The notes under the pieces are model-generated. The model saw nothing but the letters and a program-made list of their open reading frames with translations, was not told where the DNA came from and ran no database searches. From NCBI GenBank assembly GCA_963724435.1, contig CAVRUN010000001.1, positions 248,001 through 312,000 on the forward strand: a DNA stretch of 64,000 nucleotides, given 5' to 3'. The translations under genes and the position numbers were made by a program. Position 1 is the first letter of the stretch; every line of letters starts with the position of its first letter. The stretch comes from AP-15 sp963724435. GTDB taxonomy: Bacteria > Pseudomonadota > Alphaproteobacteria > ATCC43930 > CGMCC-115725. Of the stretch, positions 8,678 to 17,446 are shown piece after piece.

Positions 8678-9535
8678 ATGCGCTCCTTTTTGTTTGTCCC
8701 GGCCGACAGCGAGCGCAAGCTCGCCCGCGGCCCGCAATCGGGCGCCGATGCACTGATCCTCGATCTCGAGGATTCGGTGGCGCCGGCCAATCGTCCGGCA
8801 GCGCGGGTTCTGGCGCGCCGGTTTCTCGAATCGAGCGGTTCAGTTGACTATCAGCGTTGGGTGCGGGTCAACCCGCTGGCCTCGGGCATCGCTCTCGACG
8901 ATCTCGCCGCGGTGGTCCCCGGACGGCCCGATGGCATCCTGCTGCCAAAATGCGTCCCTGACGATCTGCGCACGCTTGACCATTACCTGTCGGCATTTGA
9001 GACAGCCGCGGCTTTACCCATCGGCAAGATTTGGGTGATCGCGATCGCAACCGAAACGCCGGCGGCAATGTTCGCGATCGGCACTTACGCAGGCGTGTCG
9101 CCACGGCTCGCTGGCATCACCTGGGGTGCCGAGGATTTGGCGGCGTGCATCGGTGGCAACAACCGCCGCAGCGACGGGACTTACGACGACGTCTATAAGC
9201 TGGCGCGTGCGTTGTGCCTGCTGGCGGCTTCTGCCGCGGAGGTCGAGCCGATCGACACGATCTACACCGATTTTCGCGACGAGGCCGGGCTCGCCGAGGA
9301 AGCCGCCGCCGCCAGGCGGTCGGGCTTCACCGGCAAGATGGCGATCCATCCGGCGCAGATCGCGGTCATCAATCGCGCTTTTTCCGCCAGCGAGGACGAA
9401 CTCGCCTGGGCGCGCAAGGTGGTGGCGCTGTTCGCCGACAACCCCGATGCCGGGACAATCGCCCTTGATGGCAAGATGATCGACCGGCCACATCTGACAT
9501 TGGCGCGCCGGCTGCTCGGCCACGAGCCTGCCTAA
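8678..9535 (+). CDS. HpcH/HpaI (CitE-like) CoA-ester lyase
   Basis: 285 residues of the citrate-lyase-beta/malyl-CoA lyase superfamily. RSFLFVPADSERK at the start, DALILDLEDSV (Mg-binding Glu/Asp), RVNPL, IATETPAA and the WGAEDLAA segment are all in place, and GKMAIHPAQI carries the usual C-terminal site. Expected reaction: aldol cleavage of malyl-, citramalyl- or beta-methylmalyl-CoA. The start is one base after the MaoC stop. Its stop overlaps the stop of the convergent gene at 9532 by 4 bp. Confidence 0.88.
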   Translation: MRSFLFVPADSERKLARGPQSGADALILDLEDSVAPANRPAARVLARRFLESSGSVDYQRWVRVNPLASGIALDDLAAVVPGRPDGILLPKCVPDDLRTLDHYLSAFETAAALPIGKIWVIAIATETPAAMFAIGTYAGVSPRLAGITWGAEDLAACIGGNNRRSDGTYDDVYKLARALCLLAASAAEVEPIDTIYTDFRDEAGLAEEAAAARRSGFTGKMAIHPAQIAVINRAFSASEDELAWARKVVALFADNPDAGTIALDGKMIDRPHLTLARRLLGHEPA

Positions 9536-10056
9536 TCCTTGTCCGATGCGACCTTCCAGTCGTCGGCGCTCGTTTGGGTAGGCACAGCTCCGGAGGAGCC
9601 CGGCGGAGTGAGCTGTGAGACGACCTCGTGGATATGACGGCCGCCGTCGCTGATCACAAACATGATGTCTATGACCCCGGAGGAGGTGCCTGCAGGGACG
9701 TTCGGGACGTTCAGGTTAATCACCATGCTGCCGGTGCAGTTTGAATTGACCTGATAGATGCCGGTTTCCCGCCCTGGCGGCGCGAAGTCAGGTCCCGCGA
9801 GGTTGTCACCTTGGTAATCACGCTGCGTGAGGTTGCCCCGGCCGTCGAACACCTTGATACCGTTCACAACCTTCGTCGTCGGAGGCGGGGACGGCGGAGG
9901 CGCAGGCGTGTAAACCGTGGTGCCAAAGGCGTATTCGCCCGTGAGCGTCGCGTTCGAGCACCCGTAATCGTCCGTGCCTCCTGCCCAGGCGGCACTGCTC
10001 AGCGCCGGAACCGCAATCCCGGTTGCCATTACTCCAAGCCATAGCCAGCGTTTCAT
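9532..10056 (-). CDS. Secreted hypothetical protein
   Basis: 174 residues with a signal peptide (MKRWLWLGVMATGIAVPALSSAAWA). The mature part starts GGTDDYGCSNATLTGEYAFGT, contains a proline-rich stretch (PAPPPSPPPTT) and a DGRGNLTQRDYQGDN element; this pattern, two cysteines and a GEYAF start, resembles many unassigned secreted proteins of soil Proteobacteria. A longer frame begins at 10110, but MKRW at 10056 is preceded by GGGGAAACGAG and opens the signal peptide. Function unknown. Confidence 0.75.
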   Translation of the reverse strand: MKRWLWLGVMATGIAVPALSSAAWAGGTDDYGCSNATLTGEYAFGTTVYTPAPPPSPPPTTKVVNGIKVFDGRGNLTQRDYQGDNLAGPDFAPPGRETGIYQVNSNCTGSMVINLNVPNVPAGTSSGVIDIMFVISDGGRHIHEVVSQLTPPGSSGAVPTQTSADDWKVASDKD

Positions 10057-10324
10057 CTCGTTTCCCCACTTGATTGTTAACTTTCCGGTGCGAAGCGAGC
10101 TGGGCGACACCTCGGATGCTCGTTGCCTAACCGGCGGGAAGCAGAATGAAAAACTTCCGCTGCGGGACGGGATAAAAACCGATGAAACGGTCTGAAATGT
10201 TCTAAAGTTATATCTTGCAGTGCCTTAGCTCGGTCTATCTAGCAACTTTTAAGGAAGACAGTGACGCGTTGCGCGAGGCGGTGTTAAACTGCGCTATCCG
10301 ATCCGTAGCGGCGGAATCGCAGGC

Positions 10325-12124
10325 ATGGATGCGCTCGCCCCGGCCGACATGCTCCTATTCGAGAGCTTTCACCTCGACCGGCGCCGCGGCTGTCTGCTCA
10401 AACAGGACGAAGACGACGCTTGGCGCCCGGTCACGCTTGGCTCGCGCGCCTTTGACGTCTTAGCGATCCTCGCCGATCGGCAGGGTGCGCTGCTCTCGAA
10501 AGACGAGATCATGGCTGCCGCCTGGCCGGGGACGGTCGTCGAAGACAACAACCTCGCGGTTCAGATTTCCGCGTTGCGCCGCGTCCTGGACCGCAATCGC
10601 GCCGAAGGCAGCTGCATCCAGACGGTAGCCGGGCGCGGCTACCGCTTTGTTGCGCCGGTGGTGCGGACCGACTTCCCGGCACCGCCGCTAGCTGTCCTGC
10701 CATCGGGCAATGGAGTGGATGATCACATTACCGCGGACGAGCAATTTCAAGGTCGTCCTGGCGGTCCGGCTCGCCCCGATGAGCCACCCACCCAGATATC
10801 GCGGCGGTCTCGGCCCGGCATGATCGCCGGCGTCATCGGCATTCTGTTTCTTGTCGCCGCCGGGGTTGTGGGATGGCATTTGCACTTGTCGGGGTCCGGC
10901 GAGACACGCCCGGCACCGCGGCTGTCGACCATCGTATTGCCGTTCGCCGATCTAAGCGCTGAACGCGACCAGCAGTATTTTGCCGACGGCGTCACCGAGG
11001 ATCTGACGACTGACCTGTCGCGCATGGCGGGCATGCTCGTAATCTCGGCCGACACCGCGCTGACGTATCGGAATAAGCCGGTCGACGCCAAGCAAATCGG
11101 TCGTGAGCTCGGGGTGCGCTATGTGGTCGAAGGCAGCCTCGAACGCTCCGGCAACCGGGTCCGCGTCAATGCCCAGCTGATCGACGCCGAGACCGATACG
11201 CATCTGTGGGCCGAGCGCTTCGACCGCGAAATCACCGATCTATTCGAATTGCAGAGCGAGATCACCGGCCGTATCGCGTTCACGCTCAACCTGGAGCTGA
11301 TTGCCGCCGAGGCCAATCGGCCGGTCGAGCATCCTGATGCGCTCGACTACATTTTTCGCGGCCGCGAATTCTTTTTTGGCAGGCCGCCCACACCCGAAAA
11401 TTTACAGAACGCGATCAGCTTGTATGAGTACGCGCTCCGGCTCGATCCAGGATCCGCCGAGGCGAAAACCTTTCTCGCCGGCGCGTTGGTGAACTTCGTC
11501 AACTTCGGATTTACCCCTTCGCCAGCGGTCGATCTTGCTCGCGCCGAAAAGCTTATCGATGGAGCCCTGGCAGGGGGAACCAGGATACCCTGGGCGCACT
11601 ATGTCAAAGGCACTGTCCTGCGCAACAAAGGGCAATGGGACGATGCGGTTCCCGAGTTCGAAGCAGCGCTGGCCCTCAACCGCAATATGACCGGGCCGTT
11701 GCAAGGCCTTGGCTGGTGCAAGCTCTCTACCGGCTCGCTGGACGAGGTGATCCCGCTTGCCGAGAAAGCCATCCGCATCGGCCCGCGCGACCCTGGCATC
11801 GGTTTTCGCTATCTGATGATAGGCTATGCTCACCAGCTGCAAGCGCGGCCCGACGAGGCGATCTTCTGGTTTGAAAAGGCGCGGGGTACAATTGCTGCCG
11901 TACCAGGGCTGTGGGCTCACCTGGCCTCGGCTCACGCCCTTACCGGCAACATCGAGCGCGCCGCCGCCGACCTTGCCGAAGCGCGCAGGCTGAGTCCTGA
12001 CGATCGCTATTCAAGCATTGCCCGCCTCAAGGAACACGGACCGTGGGGCGTGCCAAAGGTCCAGGCTTTATTCGAAGCAACCTATTTCACGGGCCTGCGC
12101 AAGGCCGGCATGCCGGAGCAGTGA
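10325..12124 (+). CDS. CadC-like winged-helix regulator with TPR-containing sensor region
   Basis: 599 residues in four parts: an OmpR/CadC-type winged helix (residues ~10-112, ending AGRGYRFVAPV), a linker, one membrane segment (~165-187), an FlgO/TolB-N-like domain (~200-325; IVLPFADLSAERDQQYFADGVTEDL, VVEGSLERSGNRVRVNAQLIDA) and tetratricopeptide repeats to the end. This architecture is widespread in alphaproteobacteria; the wHTH is cytoplasmic and the TPR part would be periplasmic. Signal and targets are unknown. No adenylate cyclase domain is present, although relatives often carry one in place of the wHTH. Confidence 0.87.
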   Translation: MDALAPADMLLFESFHLDRRRGCLLKQDEDDAWRPVTLGSRAFDVLAILADRQGALLSKDEIMAAAWPGTVVEDNNLAVQISALRRVLDRNRAEGSCIQTVAGRGYRFVAPVVRTDFPAPPLAVLPSGNGVDDHITADEQFQGRPGGPARPDEPPTQISRRSRPGMIAGVIGILFLVAAGVVGWHLHLSGSGETRPAPRLSTIVLPFADLSAERDQQYFADGVTEDLTTDLSRMAGMLVISADTALTYRNKPVDAKQIGRELGVRYVVEGSLERSGNRVRVNAQLIDAETDTHLWAERFDREITDLFELQSEITGRIAFTLNLELIAAEANRPVEHPDALDYIFRGREFFFGRPPTPENLQNAISLYEYALRLDPGSAEAKTFLAGALVNFVNFGFTPSPAVDLARAEKLIDGALAGGTRIPWAHYVKGTVLRNKGQWDDAVPEFEAALALNRNMTGPLQGLGWCKLSTGSLDEVIPLAEKAIRIGPRDPGIGFRYLMIGYAHQLQARPDEAIFWFEKARGTIAAVPGLWAHLASAHALTGNIERAAADLAEARRLSPDDRYSSIARLKEHGPWGVPKVQALFEATYFTGLRKAGMPEQ

Positions 12125-12175
12125 GCGCGTGCCCATACGGTCAAGCTTTAGGGCGACCGCTTGCGGGCTGAAGGC

Positions 12176-13354
12176 TCAGCGCGCCGCCCGTTCCTCCAGA
12201 AACCGTTCGGCAAGGCGCGCCAGAAAACTGATCCCGATCGGCAACGCATCGTCGTTGAAGTCGTAACGCGCGTTGTGCAGAAAGCAGTCGCCCTCGCCGG
12301 GGCCATTGCCGAGCCACAACATCGCCCCAGGCCGCTGGTTCAGCATAAACGAGAAATCCTCCCCGCCCATCGAGGGCGCGATGTTGCGCAGCACGCCATC
12401 CTCTCCGCAGATCTCGGCGGCAACATCGGCGGCGAACTCGGTCTCGGCGGGGTGATTGATCGTTGGCGGATACGAACGGCGATAGCTAACTTCAGCGACA
12501 GCGCCGTGGACGAGGGCAGCGCCGCGGGCGATATCGCCAATACGGCGCTCGATCGCGTCCTGCACTTCAGGGCGGAAACTGCGCGCAGTGCCGCCAATAT
12601 GCAGTCCGTCGGGGATCGCATTATAGGCCGAGCCGCCGCGCATAAAGCCGATACTGACGACCGCCGAGTCGAGCGGATCGACGGTGCGGCTGACGATTGT
12701 CTGCAGGGCCATCACGATCTCGGCGCCGACGACAAATGGGTCGATGCCGAGATGCGGGTGCGCGGCGTGGGTGCCATGCCCTTTGATCCGGATGTCCCAG
12801 CGGTCGGAGGCGGCGAGCAACGGTCCCGACTTCGCCGCTATCTGACCGACCGGGATGCCGGGCTTGTTGTGGAGCGCGAAAACCGCGTCGCACGGGAATT
12901 TGTCGAACAGCCCCTCTTCGACCATGACCCGGCCGCCGCCGCCACCCTCTTCGGCGGGTTGAAAGATCAAATGCACCGTGCCCTGGAAATTCCTGTTCTT
13001 GGCGAGGTATTTGGCGGCGCCGAGCAGCATCGTCGTGTGGCCGTCATGACCACAGGCGTGCATATTGCCGTCTTCGGTCGAACGGTGGGCGAATTCGTTC
13101 AGCTCCTGGATCGGCAGTGCGTCCATATCGGCGCGCAGTCCGATCGCCGCTGGCGAGTTGCCGCGCCGGATTGTCCCGACGACGCCGGTGCCGGCGAGCC
13201 CACGATGGATTTCGCAGCCAAATTCAACGAGCTTTGCCGCGACAAGATCCGCGGTGCGGCGCTCGGCAAAAGCCAATTCGGGGTGAGCATGGATGTCATG
13301 CCGGATTCTCGTCAGTTCGTCGAGATAGTCGCGCACCTCCGCTAGGATCGGCAT
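12176..13354 (-). CDS. M20-family amidohydrolase (hippurate hydrolase/aminoacylase-like)
   Basis: 392 residues of the M20D subfamily. Metal ligands are visible in the NMHACGHDGHT motif, FQPAEEGGGG and GGEDFSFML, with the dimerisation lid starting at IRIKGHGTHAAHPHLGIDP. Expected reaction: hydrolysis of N-acyl amino acids or related amides in the cytoplasm. ATG 13354 gives the normal family N-terminus (DELTRIRHDIHAHPELAF). Convergent with the regulator at 12124; stand-alone otherwise. Confidence 0.9.
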   Translation of the reverse strand: MPILAEVRDYLDELTRIRHDIHAHPELAFAERRTADLVAAKLVEFGCEIHRGLAGTGVVGTIRRGNSPAAIGLRADMDALPIQELNEFAHRSTEDGNMHACGHDGHTTMLLGAAKYLAKNRNFQGTVHLIFQPAEEGGGGGRVMVEEGLFDKFPCDAVFALHNKPGIPVGQIAAKSGPLLAASDRWDIRIKGHGTHAAHPHLGIDPFVVGAEIVMALQTIVSRTVDPLDSAVVSIGFMRGGSAYNAIPDGLHIGGTARSFRPEVQDAIERRIGDIARGAALVHGAVAEVSYRRSYPPTINHPAETEFAADVAAEICGEDGVLRNIAPSMGGEDFSFMLNQRPGAMLWLGNGPGEGDCFLHNARYDFNDDALPIGISFLARLAERFLEERAAR

Positions 13355-13528
13355 TGACGGCTCCGCGTCCCACTAAAATTTTGTTTTACTATCTTGAATA
13401 AGTGAGCAAAGGCAATCTCCCGATACTAGCCCGGCCCTAGAACCCCGTGGCAATAGTGGCCCAGCTCGCCCAATCAGTTTATTATTAGGTATTGGAGACC
13501 GGGATGCGATCATTACGGGATCGGCAGA

Positions 13529-14062
13529 ATGCGCAAGATAGCCGTAGTGCTGGCAATCGGAGTGGCGGTGATGCTGCTCGCGGGCTGCGTGCGGATCGGG
13601 GTGCCGGTCAACTCGGTCGCCTTTGAAAAGCGGCCGCCACTGTCGGGACAGCCGACTTTTCTCGAAACCATCGCCTACATTAACGATGGGATGCATTATG
13701 TTTCGCCCGGCGCCAGCTTTTTTGTCTCCAACCTGGGTGCTATGTGCTTTTTGGGCGCGATCGTCCCCGGGCCCGTGCCCGTATACATCCCGCCGGATTA
13801 TTGGTGCATCAACCCGCTTTCCGTCAGCCGGGTCGAAGCCGTCGAAAACAACATCAGCTACATCAATCAGGTTAAACTGTGGTGCCGGCTCTCAGTGCCG
13901 CAATGCGCCGAAAAAGTCGCCTATCCCAACGTGCCCGACTATCCGTGGGTGGCCAACAGCATCACCGTCGAGACTGTGCCTTTTCTGCGGCAGCGCGACG
14001 CCATTGAATATCTCGTCTATCTGATGGGCGGCAGTGTGGAGCGCAACCTCGCCTCGCACTGA
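13529..14062 (+). CDS. Putative lipoprotein of unknown function
   Basis: 177 residues with a lipobox: hydrophobic N-terminus then LLAGC at ~17-21, so it should be lipidated and periplasm-facing. The mature part has several aromatic and cysteine residues (GAMCF, DYWCI, KLWCR, PQCAE) and no family I recognise. Start ATG 13529; no clear upstream partner. Confidence 0.7.
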   Translation: MRKIAVVLAIGVAVMLLAGCVRIGVPVNSVAFEKRPPLSGQPTFLETIAYINDGMHYVSPGASFFVSNLGAMCFLGAIVPGPVPVYIPPDYWCINPLSVSRVEAVENNISYINQVKLWCRLSVPQCAEKVAYPNVPDYPWVANSITVETVPFLRQRDAIEYLVYLMGGSVERNLASH

Positions 14063-14082
14063 CCCGTCCGCAAAGACCATGC

Positions 14083-14110
14083 TTGACACCCCGCAGCCAG
14101 GGTCTAGCGT
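14083..14110 (+). promoter_or_regulatory. Putative sigma-70 promoter for the NIPSNAP gene
   Basis: A perfect TTGACA at 14083-14088 is followed after 16 nt by TAGCGT (14105-14110), a weak -10. It sits just after the lipoprotein stop and about 35 bp before ATG 14144. Confidence 0.4.
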
Positions 14111-14143
14111 TTAGCCCGCTCACCTCCAGCAACGGGAAATCCG

Positions 14144-14767
14144 ATGATCATCGAGATGCGCACTTACACCCTGCAACCGGGCACGGTGGCGACGTTTGAA
14201 GAACGCTTTGGTCAAGCCCTGCCGGCGCGGGCCAAGGTTTCACCCCTGGCGGCCTTCTGGCACACCGAAGTCGGGCCGCTCAATCGCGTCATTCATGTAT
14301 GGCCCTACGAGGATATGGCGGCCCGCACTCGGCTGCGCGAGGAAGCGACCAAGCAGCCCGGCTGGCCGCCCAACACCCGCGAATTCGTCGTCGAGCAGCA
14401 AAGCGACATCTATCTGCCGGCGCCCTTCTCGCCGGCGCTCCAGCCGCGCCAGCTGGGCGGTCTCTATGAGATCCGCATCTACACGTTCAAGCCCGGCGGC
14501 ATCCCCAGCGTGATCGATCGCTGGAGCACCCATATTGCTCGCCGACAAGAATTGTCGCCCCTCGTCGGAGCCTGGTACAGCGAACTTGGCGGGCTGAACA
14601 AATGGTGCCACATCTGGGCCTACAAGGATGCCGGCGATCGCTTCCGCATTCGTGAAGAAGCCCGCGCCAAGGGCATCTGGCCGCCCCCGTCGGGTGGTGG
14701 GCCGAACATGATGATCAAGCAAGAGAACATGCTGGTCGTCCCTGCCGCGTTCTCGCCGCTGCGCTGA
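14144..14767 (+). CDS. NIPSNAP-family protein, two domains
   Basis: 207 residues made of two tandem NIPSNAP (ferredoxin-like dimeric alpha-beta barrel) domains: residues ~1-95 starting IIEMRTYTLQPG and ~105-207 starting YEIRIYTFKPGG. Each has the family WPY/WAY segment (VWPYEDM, IWAYKDA). Function in bacteria is unknown. The stop lies 34 bp before the left end of the IS481 element, so the gene is intact, but the IS transposase reading frame runs antisense into its 3' end. Confidence 0.85.
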   Translation: MIIEMRTYTLQPGTVATFEERFGQALPARAKVSPLAAFWHTEVGPLNRVIHVWPYEDMAARTRLREEATKQPGWPPNTREFVVEQQSDIYLPAPFSPALQPRQLGGLYEIRIYTFKPGGIPSVIDRWSTHIARRQELSPLVGAWYSELGGLNKWCHIWAYKDAGDRFRIREEARAKGIWPPPSGGGPNMMIKQENMLVVPAAFSPLR

Positions 14768-15738
14768 CTGCCGCTTCGCGGCACGTTCCCTCCCTCGCTT
14801 GTGTTGTGTCCCGCAAGATTGGCGAGGAGCTCGGCGGGCGCCTGATAGCCGAGACATCGCAGGCGGGTGCGATTGTAGTCGGCAACGAAAGTGTGGAGGT
14901 AGGCGTCACGTTCGGCATGGTCGCGAAAGCGGCGATGGGCCTGCAGTTGGGGTCGGCGATCGAGATGCTCGCCCAAGCGGCGGTTGAAGCGTTCGACCAT
15001 GCCGTTGGTTTGCGGTCGGAAGGGACGGATCAGACGGTGGGTGATCCGACGCTCGGTACAGATGCGATCGAAGGCATGCTCGCCCGAGGGTTTGTCGTAC
15101 GGCTTGTCTTTCTTGTCGACAGCGAAGCGGTCGGTGAACTCGGAGCCGTTGTCGGTGAGGATGGTGTGGACGGTGAGCGGGAAGGTGGCGAGAAAGCGTT
15201 TGAGGAAGTCGGCCGCGGTGGCGGCCCGGCGATTGGGCAGGATCTCGAGATAGACAAAGCGGGTAGCGCGGTCGATGGCGACATAGGCGTAACTGCGGCG
15301 GCGGTCGAGCGGCGGCAGGTATTTGACATCGATGTGGATGAAGCCGGCCGGGGTGTTGGTGTGAAAGGCGGCGGCCGGGGCTTTTTGCGGCGTGAGGCGG
15401 GTGGAGATGCCGTAGCGCTGCAGACAGCGGTGAATGGCGCTGCGCGACAGTTCGGGGTTGATGCAGCGCCGCATCGCCTCGACGATGTCGTCGAGCGCCA
15501 GAGCGAGGCTGCGCCGCAGCTCGATCACCAAGGCTTCTTCCCAATCAGTCAAGGCGGTGCTCAGCCGATGCGGGCGGGTCGATCGATCGACGAGGTCCTG
15601 ACGGCCCTTCCAGCGCGCCACGGTGCGGCTGTGGATGCCGAGTTCGCGCGCCAGCGCGGCATTGCTGGCCTGGCTTTTCTGGATATAGGCACGAGTGCGC
15701 GGCGTGGTCGTGGCATTGGCGTGCAGCTTAAGATCCAT
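14620..15738 (-). CDS. IS481-family transposase, reading out of the element
   Basis: 372 residues as read; about 312 lie inside the element. N-terminal helix-turn-helix (NAALARELGIHSRTVARWKGR), then a DDE integrase core: D in HIDVKYLP, D in LTDNGSEF, E in NGMVERFNRRLGE. There is no stop inside the IS: after LAGHNT the frame leaves the left end at 14802 and continues ~60 residues antisense through the NIPSNAP gene to 14620. ATG 15738 is the start; ~250 bp separates it from the right end. The extra tail may or may not impair activity. Confidence 0.85.
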   Translation of the reverse strand: MDLKLHANATTTPRTRAYIQKSQASNAALARELGIHSRTVARWKGRQDLVDRSTRPHRLSTALTDWEEALVIELRRSLALALDDIVEAMRRCINPELSRSAIHRCLQRYGISTRLTPQKAPAAAFHTNTPAGFIHIDVKYLPPLDRRRSYAYVAIDRATRFVYLEILPNRRAATAADFLKRFLATFPLTVHTILTDNGSEFTDRFAVDKKDKPYDKPSGEHAFDRICTERRITHRLIRPFRPQTNGMVERFNRRLGEHLDRRPQLQAHRRFRDHAERDAYLHTFVADYNRTRLRCLGYQAPAELLANLAGHNTSEGGNVPRSGSQRSGENAAGTTSMFSCLIIMFGPPPDGGGQMPLARASSRMRKRSPASL

Positions 15739-15989
15739 CAGCCGGCGCTCCCCATGATCGGCCTGCGGCGGCGGCGGCGCGTCCGAGAGACGCTCGTCCC
15801 GGTGGGTCCACAGGGACCTCCCACGCGCCGCGCCGCCAGACTCGCGGGGGTCGCGGCGCGGGCGCGCGGGTCCCTCCTATGGACTACCGGGACGAGCTGC
15901 GCTGCCTCGCGCATCCGCCGTTGCTGCCACAGCCACTCGACAGCTTGCCACAACCGTACACCGTCCCGCCAATCTTCCGAGACAAAACA
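14802..15989 (-). mobile_element. IS481-family insertion sequence, 1188 bp
   Basis: The ends are imperfect inverted repeats: left TGTTGTGTCCCGCAAGATTG (from 14802) against the right end read inward from 15989 (TGTTTTGTCTCGGAAGATTG); about 22 of 27 positions match when the flanking base pair is included. Both ends begin TGT, as expected for IS481. The element is flanked by a perfect 6-bp direct repeat CGCTTG (14796-14801 and 15990-15995), the target duplication. It carries one transposase gene on the minus strand. Confidence 0.85.
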
Positions 15990-16272
15990 CGCTTGCGGGG
16001 GAGGAGAACTAGCCCGCATTCGAACTCGACACCGTGTTGCTGAAATTCATCCCGTCTTACTGTGAAGGCGGGGTAGCGATTGCCAACGGGTCCCGACCTT
16101 TCGGGAAAGCAACACAGTAGATGTCGCGAACTTCAGCTACCGTGATTTCGGGCATGGCCGCTATTTTCGGGGCTCGATCGCACCCTCTTCGCTCGCAGCG
16201 GGTAGGGTGTGGGTCGCTGTCCAGACGGGGCGGCCCAACCCTGGCACGGTCTAAGAAAAGGGGAACGGTCTC

Positions 16273-17403
16273 ATGCGAATTGGCCTGTTTTACCAGATCC
16301 AAGTACCAAAACCGTGGAGCCCGTCGAGCGAGTCGCAGCGCATTTACGAAGCCCTGGAGCAAATCCCCTATGCCGAAGGGCAGGGTTTCGAAAGTGTGTG
16401 GTTCTCCGAGCATCACTTTCGACCCGTATGGTCGCATAACAGCGCCCCCGACCTCACTCTTGCCGCCGTCAGTCAACGGACCAGCACGATCCGGCTCGGG
16501 GTCGGCGTGGTGCTGGCGCCGATCCACCACCCGCTGCATGTCGCGGCGCGGATGGCGACACTCGACATTTTAAGCCGGGGTCGGGTCGATGTCGGGCTGG
16601 GCCGGACCGGTTATCCCTATCAGCTGACCCCTTATGGCAGCGATCTGCAGGATACGCGCGGCATGTGGCTGGAATTCGCCGACGTGCTGCCGCGCATTTG
16701 GACGCAGGAAGAGATCACCTATGACGGGCAGTATTACCACATCCCGCGCCGCGAGGTGCTGCCCAAGCCGATACAGCGCCCGCATCCGCCCTTATGGTCG
16801 GCCTGCGGCAGCGACGAGACCGCGCAATTGACCGGCAGCCTCGGCATGGGCGGGCTGTTTGGCAGCGAAGGCGGTCCCGACCGCGTCGAGCAGCTGATGG
16901 CGATCTATCGCGAAGCCTTGCAAGGCGGAGGCAATCGCGCCGGGCCGGCGCCGCGCGCGGCATTGATGACCGCCGGCTTTTGCCATGAGGACCCGCGGGT
17001 GGTGGCTGAGCGCGGCACCGAGCTCGTCGCCTGGTATATCGAGCAGCAGCGCGAGCGCGCTCGCCTGGTGTGGCGCGATTACGATCCGACAACCGTGCCG
17101 CCCGACTACCAGGGCTACTACGCGCGTGATCAGCGCCTCGCCAGCGGGCCGCATCCGGGCGAGCCGACGCCGCAGGAGGTGCGCGAGCAGGGAACAAAGT
17201 TCTGCGTCGGCACGCCTGAAAGCTGCATCCGCTTTCTCGAGCTCTACGAAGCCCTCGGAATAGAGGAAGTTATCTTGCTGTGCGCGATCGGGCCGGCGGG
17301 GCACGAAGAGGTGCTCAACACCCTGCGTCTTTTTGGCGAGCAGGTGATCCCGCATTTCCAAGCCAAACAGCGGCACCCGACTTTGGCGCGAGCCTCGGCT
17401 TGA
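16273..17403 (+). CDS. Luciferase-like flavin-dependent monooxygenase (LLM class)
   Basis: 376 residues of the bacterial luciferase/F420 superfamily TIM barrel. Typical stretches are FESVWFSEHHF, RTSTIRLGVGVVLAP.HHPLHVAA and LSRGRVDVGLGRTGYP, with a C-terminal GTPESCIRFLELYEALGIEEVIL. Expected chemistry: oxygenation with reduced FMN (or F420). Substrate unknown. Start ATG 16273 follows GGGGAACGG. The interval 15996-16272 between the IS and this gene holds no other gene. Confidence 0.88.
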   Translation: MRIGLFYQIQVPKPWSPSSESQRIYEALEQIPYAEGQGFESVWFSEHHFRPVWSHNSAPDLTLAAVSQRTSTIRLGVGVVLAPIHHPLHVAARMATLDILSRGRVDVGLGRTGYPYQLTPYGSDLQDTRGMWLEFADVLPRIWTQEEITYDGQYYHIPRREVLPKPIQRPHPPLWSACGSDETAQLTGSLGMGGLFGSEGGPDRVEQLMAIYREALQGGGNRAGPAPRAALMTAGFCHEDPRVVAERGTELVAWYIEQQRERARLVWRDYDPTTVPPDYQGYYARDQRLASGPHPGEPTPQEVREQGTKFCVGTPESCIRFLELYEALGIEEVILLCAIGPAGHEEVLNTLRLFGEQVIPHFQAKQRHPTLARASA

Positions 17404-17446
17404 CCACTGTCGACGCTCGGCCGGCGCGCTGACCGACCGCCACCGC

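Noticed and set aside
12161..13345. 394-codon plus-strand frame opposite the M20 amidohydrolase
   Set aside because: Mirror of a real gene in GC-rich DNA; biased composition, no family.
14806..16065. Long plus-strand frame of 419 codons across the IS481 element
   Set aside because: It is the antisense shadow of the transposase, with no start context or recognisable domain.
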